The notes under the pieces are model-generated. The model saw nothing but the letters and a program-made list of their open reading frames with translations, ran no database searches and was not told the origin of the DNA. Shown in pieces: positions 40,888 to 42,693 of a stretch of 42,693 nucleotides of DNA. The first letter of the stretch is position 1. Each line of letters opens with the position of its first letter. The stretch is from Spirosoma profusum (GTDB lineage Bacteria > Bacteroidota > Bacteroidia > Cytophagales > Spirosomataceae): contig NZ_JACWZY010000047.1 of NCBI RefSeq assembly GCF_014699005.1, positions 1 to 42,693 on the forward strand, given 5' to 3'. The position numbers and the translations under genes were made by a program.

Positions 40888-40920
40888 CCGTATGCTACGG
40901 GTTAGCGTCGACAGCTATTA
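40888..40920 (-). repeat. Right arm of the inverted repeat flanking the FtsX gene
   Basis: CCGTATGCTACGG, TTAG, GT and GACAG line up with the reverse complement of 37971-38003. The bracketed segment is about 2.95 kb and contains only the permease gene. Confidence 0.6.
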
Positions 40921-41147
40921 AAAATAAATCTGGTGGTTTGGACAGTACACCCACGAACACGCAAAAGCCGCGCCCACTGCTTGTGAGCACAGCTTTTGCA
41001 CGAGGTGATTATTTCAGCACAGTTTGCTCTTTTTTAGAAACCTTATCAACTTTTCGGACACAAACGGTCTCACTCCGAAATACCTGCTGTACTGGTCGGA
41101 AATGTGATGACAGTGGCTAGCCACCTCTTTTTTTGGTTTTGTCTACC

Positions 41148-41220
41148 AGTCTCACAAATCCCTCCCACGTGAGACGAACGAGCATTCATGTGTCTGTATT
41201 AATATTGGGGCGATAAAAGA
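41148..41220 (+). repeat. Dispersed intergenic repeat, copy R13
   Basis: AGTCTCACAAATCCCTCCCA, CGTGAGACGAACGAGCATTC, ATGTGTCTG, then ATATTGGGGCGATAAAAG. Full length, between divergent genes. Confidence 0.93.
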
Positions 41221-41485
41221 GACTTTATGGTAAGGTGATGTAGGATGGCAGTAATTTCAAGCGACTTGTCATTATATTGTTAAAGGATTTCTTTGCTATT
41301 TAGAGTCCGATTTAGCTGAAGAGACGTAAAAAAACACGGAACTAGTAATGGCTAACTATCAGTCATTTAGTCAACAAAATTTCCGCAAAATCGCGCCCAA
41401 TACTATGTTGGGTGCAGCGCCAAAATGTGCTTGAATTTACAGCTTTCGTGCGACAGGCAGCACGTCACAGTAGTCAAGTTTTTGA

Positions 41486-41578
41486 CTCGTTCGGCAGGTT
41501 CCGGCTGACATTGTGAACGCCCCAATTGGGTAAATTTGGGCCTCCATTTCTGGGTTTCGGTTGACAAAGCGAACGCCC
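41486..41578 (+). repeat. ~55-bp intergenic repeat family, two units
   Basis: Unit one has CGTTCGGCAGGTTCCGGCTG then ACATTGTGAACGCC. Unit two has GGGTTTCGGTTGACAAAGCG then AACGCC, 58 bases later. Three similar units lie at 42216-42350, on the other side of the 41618 gene. Confidence 0.65.
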
Positions 41579-41617
41579 CGGAAATTGTATCTTGATAAAA
41601 TTCATAAGTTGAATTGT

Positions 41618-42031
41618 ATGGAGCAGCAAGAGACTTTTGAAGATAGATTTTGGGGATTCGAGTTCGATTGGTTTGCCCTTGACAGAGATGGCAGAATAGC
41701 TTTATTTTCAAGTGGAGGTTATGGAAACGTACCGATTGAGGTGCAAAAGAACTATCAGGTTTATGACTCAATTGTAGAGACGTTTCAACTACCCAATTAT
41801 GGTAGTCCTGAGGTGTGGCGTGATTATACGAAATATGGCTTGTATGTGTTTGATTGGCATCATTATGAAGGCCCCTACCAAAAAGTAGCTACGCCTTACT
41901 TTTATCAAACCATGCCAACCGAACTTCGAGACAAGATTCTCCAAATTGAAAACCTACAAAAACTGGATATAAGCTTTAAAACAGTTGATAGCATTACCGT
42001 TACGCCGGTTGGGATTTTTCTTATGAAGTAA
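41618..42031 (+). CDS. Hypothetical acidic protein, 137 aa, immunity-like
   Basis: This is a small soluble acidic protein. The ATG at 41618 is chosen because the longer frame would translate the ~55-bp repeat unit before it. The N-terminal region WGFEFDWFALDRDGRIALFS (about 12-31) followed by SGGYGNVP is a pattern I associate with short, immunity-like proteins found beside SUKH genes in Bacteroidota, but I cannot name a family. A second conserved-looking part is YGLYVFDWHHYEGPYQKVA (about 76-94). There are no membrane segments. It sits between two sets of intergenic repeats and before a SUKH gene, so an orphan immunity role is a reasonable inference. Confidence 0.7.
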   Translation: MEQQETFEDRFWGFEFDWFALDRDGRIALFSSGGYGNVPIEVQKNYQVYDSIVETFQLPNYGSPEVWRDYTKYGLYVFDWHHYEGPYQKVATPYFYQTMPTELRDKILQIENLQKLDISFKTVDSITVTPVGIFLMK

Positions 42032-42388
42032 ATCCTCCCATTGTGTGGGCAACTCTCTTGCGACAGGGTGCTCGCCGGTGAGGAAGCTAGGCAGCCCAAC
42101 ATGCAAAGGGTATAAAGATTGACGCTACGCTACGTTCGTTGTCTTGAGTAGTTCGCCAATCCATCAGCCCTTTGGGGCGTTGGGTGGACTCAACAGGCTG
42201 AAAAACAACGTAGTGGTCGGCTCCGGTCGACACGAGGAACGTAATGACAGGGCCGCTTTTAGGTTCGTTTGCCAGGTTCAGTCGACACGAGAAACGTATT
42301 GACGGAGTAGCTCTGGGCTCGTTGGCCGACTCCGGGTAACAGAGGAAACGCCTTAATACAGAGTGTAAAAGAAAAAACAGACTAGTTA
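42032..42388. other. Repeat-rich intergenic region
   Basis: No gene is seen. The right half consists of three ~55-bp repeat units (42216-42350). The left half (42060-42200) shows nothing recognisable. Confidence 0.5.
42216..42350 (+). repeat. ~55-bp intergenic repeats, three tandem units
   Basis: GGCTCCGGTCGACACGAGGA-ACG, GGTTCAGTCGACACGAGAAA-CG and GACTCCGGGTAACAGAGGAA-ACGCC recur at 53-56 base spacing, each preceded by a CGTTTGCC/CGTTGGCC type motif from the second unit on. The last unit ends just before the leader of the 42389 gene. Confidence 0.65.
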
Positions 42389-42631
42389 ATGGAGAACCCT
42401 ATACTTGAAGCATTTTTAAGTGCCGTTCGCAGTAAAATTCCTAACATTGATGAATGCATGAATGATGGCTGCTCCGAGGAAGAGATTGCCGAACTTGAGC
42501 AAACAGTTGGCAAACAGTTACCTAAAAGCTATGTTGATTTACTACGAAAATTTAACGGTGAAAAAAAGCTCGTGCTCTTTATGGGCGGTTTTGTTCTAAT
42601 GAATATCAAAAAGGTTTTAGAGACCGTCTAA
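42389..42631 (+). CDS. SMI1/KNR4 (SUKH) protein, truncated or interrupted
   Basis: The 80-residue product carries the SUKH start: CSEEEIAELEQTVGKQLPKS and YVDLLRKFNG (residues 28-57), then a strand LVLFMGGFVLM. It stops at TAA 42629, about half the usual length of the family (150-200 residues). The same frame stays open for the remaining 20 codons to the window end, which is compatible with one nonsense change in a longer gene, although homology of that continuation cannot be judged. It is the fourth SUKH gene in the window. If intact upstream only, the fold would be incomplete and probably inactive. Confidence 0.65.
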   Translation: MENPILEAFLSAVRSKIPNIDECMNDGCSEEEIAELEQTVGKQLPKSYVDLLRKFNGEKKLVLFMGGFVLMNIKKVLETV

Positions 42632-42693
42632 AAATTAGAATCTTCGAATCATTATTCGGACCATTGCTACTTGAATCATGGCTTCGGAGACTT

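Larger units (their letters stand above)
40608..41617. other. 1-kb intergenic region
   Basis: It holds the right inverted-repeat arm (40888-40920), repeat R13 (41148-41220) and the first of the ~55-bp repeats (41486-41578). Short frames at 40614 and 40938 show no protein-like composition. No gene is recognised. Confidence 0.55.

Noticed and set aside
40614..41120. Two short frames upstream of the FtsX gene
   Set aside because: Composition is not protein-like and one contains the inverted-repeat arm; they are probably leader DNA.
1206..41220. Calling the dispersed repeats integron attC sites
   Set aside because: The right ends read GCGTTTAAGG, GCGTTTTAAG, GCGTTAAAA, GCGATAAAA and so on, and do not fit the attC core GTTRRRY; the left ends lack RYYYAAC. 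No integrase is in the window. Only the arrangement is integron-like.
1206..41220. CRISPR array or simple terminators as the explanation for the repeats
   Set aside because: Spacing is 0.8 to 12 kb with genes between, so not CRISPR. The elements lack T-tracts and occur in one orientation regardless of gene direction, including between divergent genes.

Overview
The window looks like chromosomal accessory DNA of a Bacteroidota, most likely a Cytophagales/Spirosoma-type bacterium. The reasons are a hybrid two-component system (Reg_prop propeller, Y_Y_Y, HisKA, HATPase, receiver and AraC in one chain), secreted Pmp-type beta-helix proteins, FtsX/MacB permeases of the Bacteroidota 'ABC transporter permease' type, LytTR and AraC regulators, weak Shine-Dalgarno sites and several TAnnTTTG promoter -7 motifs. 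This is an inference from gene families; no marker gene is present.

Layout. 1-2212: AT-rich genes including two SUKH (SMI1/KNR4) immunity-type proteins. 2441-3093: PIN toxin/antitoxin pair. 3434-9229: giant secreted beta-helix/FG-GAP protein, preceded on the same strand by a hybrid two-component regulator (9430-13611). 13701-13853: remnant of a VOC-family gene. 14199-15640: three small unknown genes. 15880-20683: AraC regulator divergent from a five-gene operon (lipoprotein, alpha/beta hydrolase, two SDRs, cupin). 20926-22374: small unknown proteins plus a third SUKH protein. 22500-23558: stand-alone seven-blade propeller. 24544-27725: second beta-helix protein followed by a nonsense-interrupted LytTR gene. 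28007-28546: cupin. 28915-30825: CHASE3/PAS histidine kinase. 31369-33735: AraC plus serine hydrolase. 34490-37363: third beta-helix protein. 38211-40607: FtsX-type permease, bracketed by inverted repeats. 41618-42631: a small acidic unknown protein and a short SUKH gene among ~55-bp repeats.

The main finding is a dispersed ~70-78 bp repeat that lies between almost all of these gene groups. There are twelve recognisable full-length copies and one copy apparently split around the PIN module. All are in the same orientation, although the genes between them point both ways. The copies can fold into an outer bulged stem and an inner hairpin, and some base changes keep the outer stem paired. Each interval holds a self-contained module: regulator plus operon, TA pair, immunity genes, beta-helix protein plus LytTR, or a kinase. 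Two copies also carry the same ~55-nt promoter-like leader in front of unrelated genes. The arrangement recalls integron cassette arrays and the recombinase-associated acquired immunity (rAID) arrays of Bacteroidales, but the repeats lack the canonical attC core, no recombinase is present here, and the cargo is much broader than immunity genes. I propose a modular, repeat-delimited gene array; mobility is inferred, not shown.
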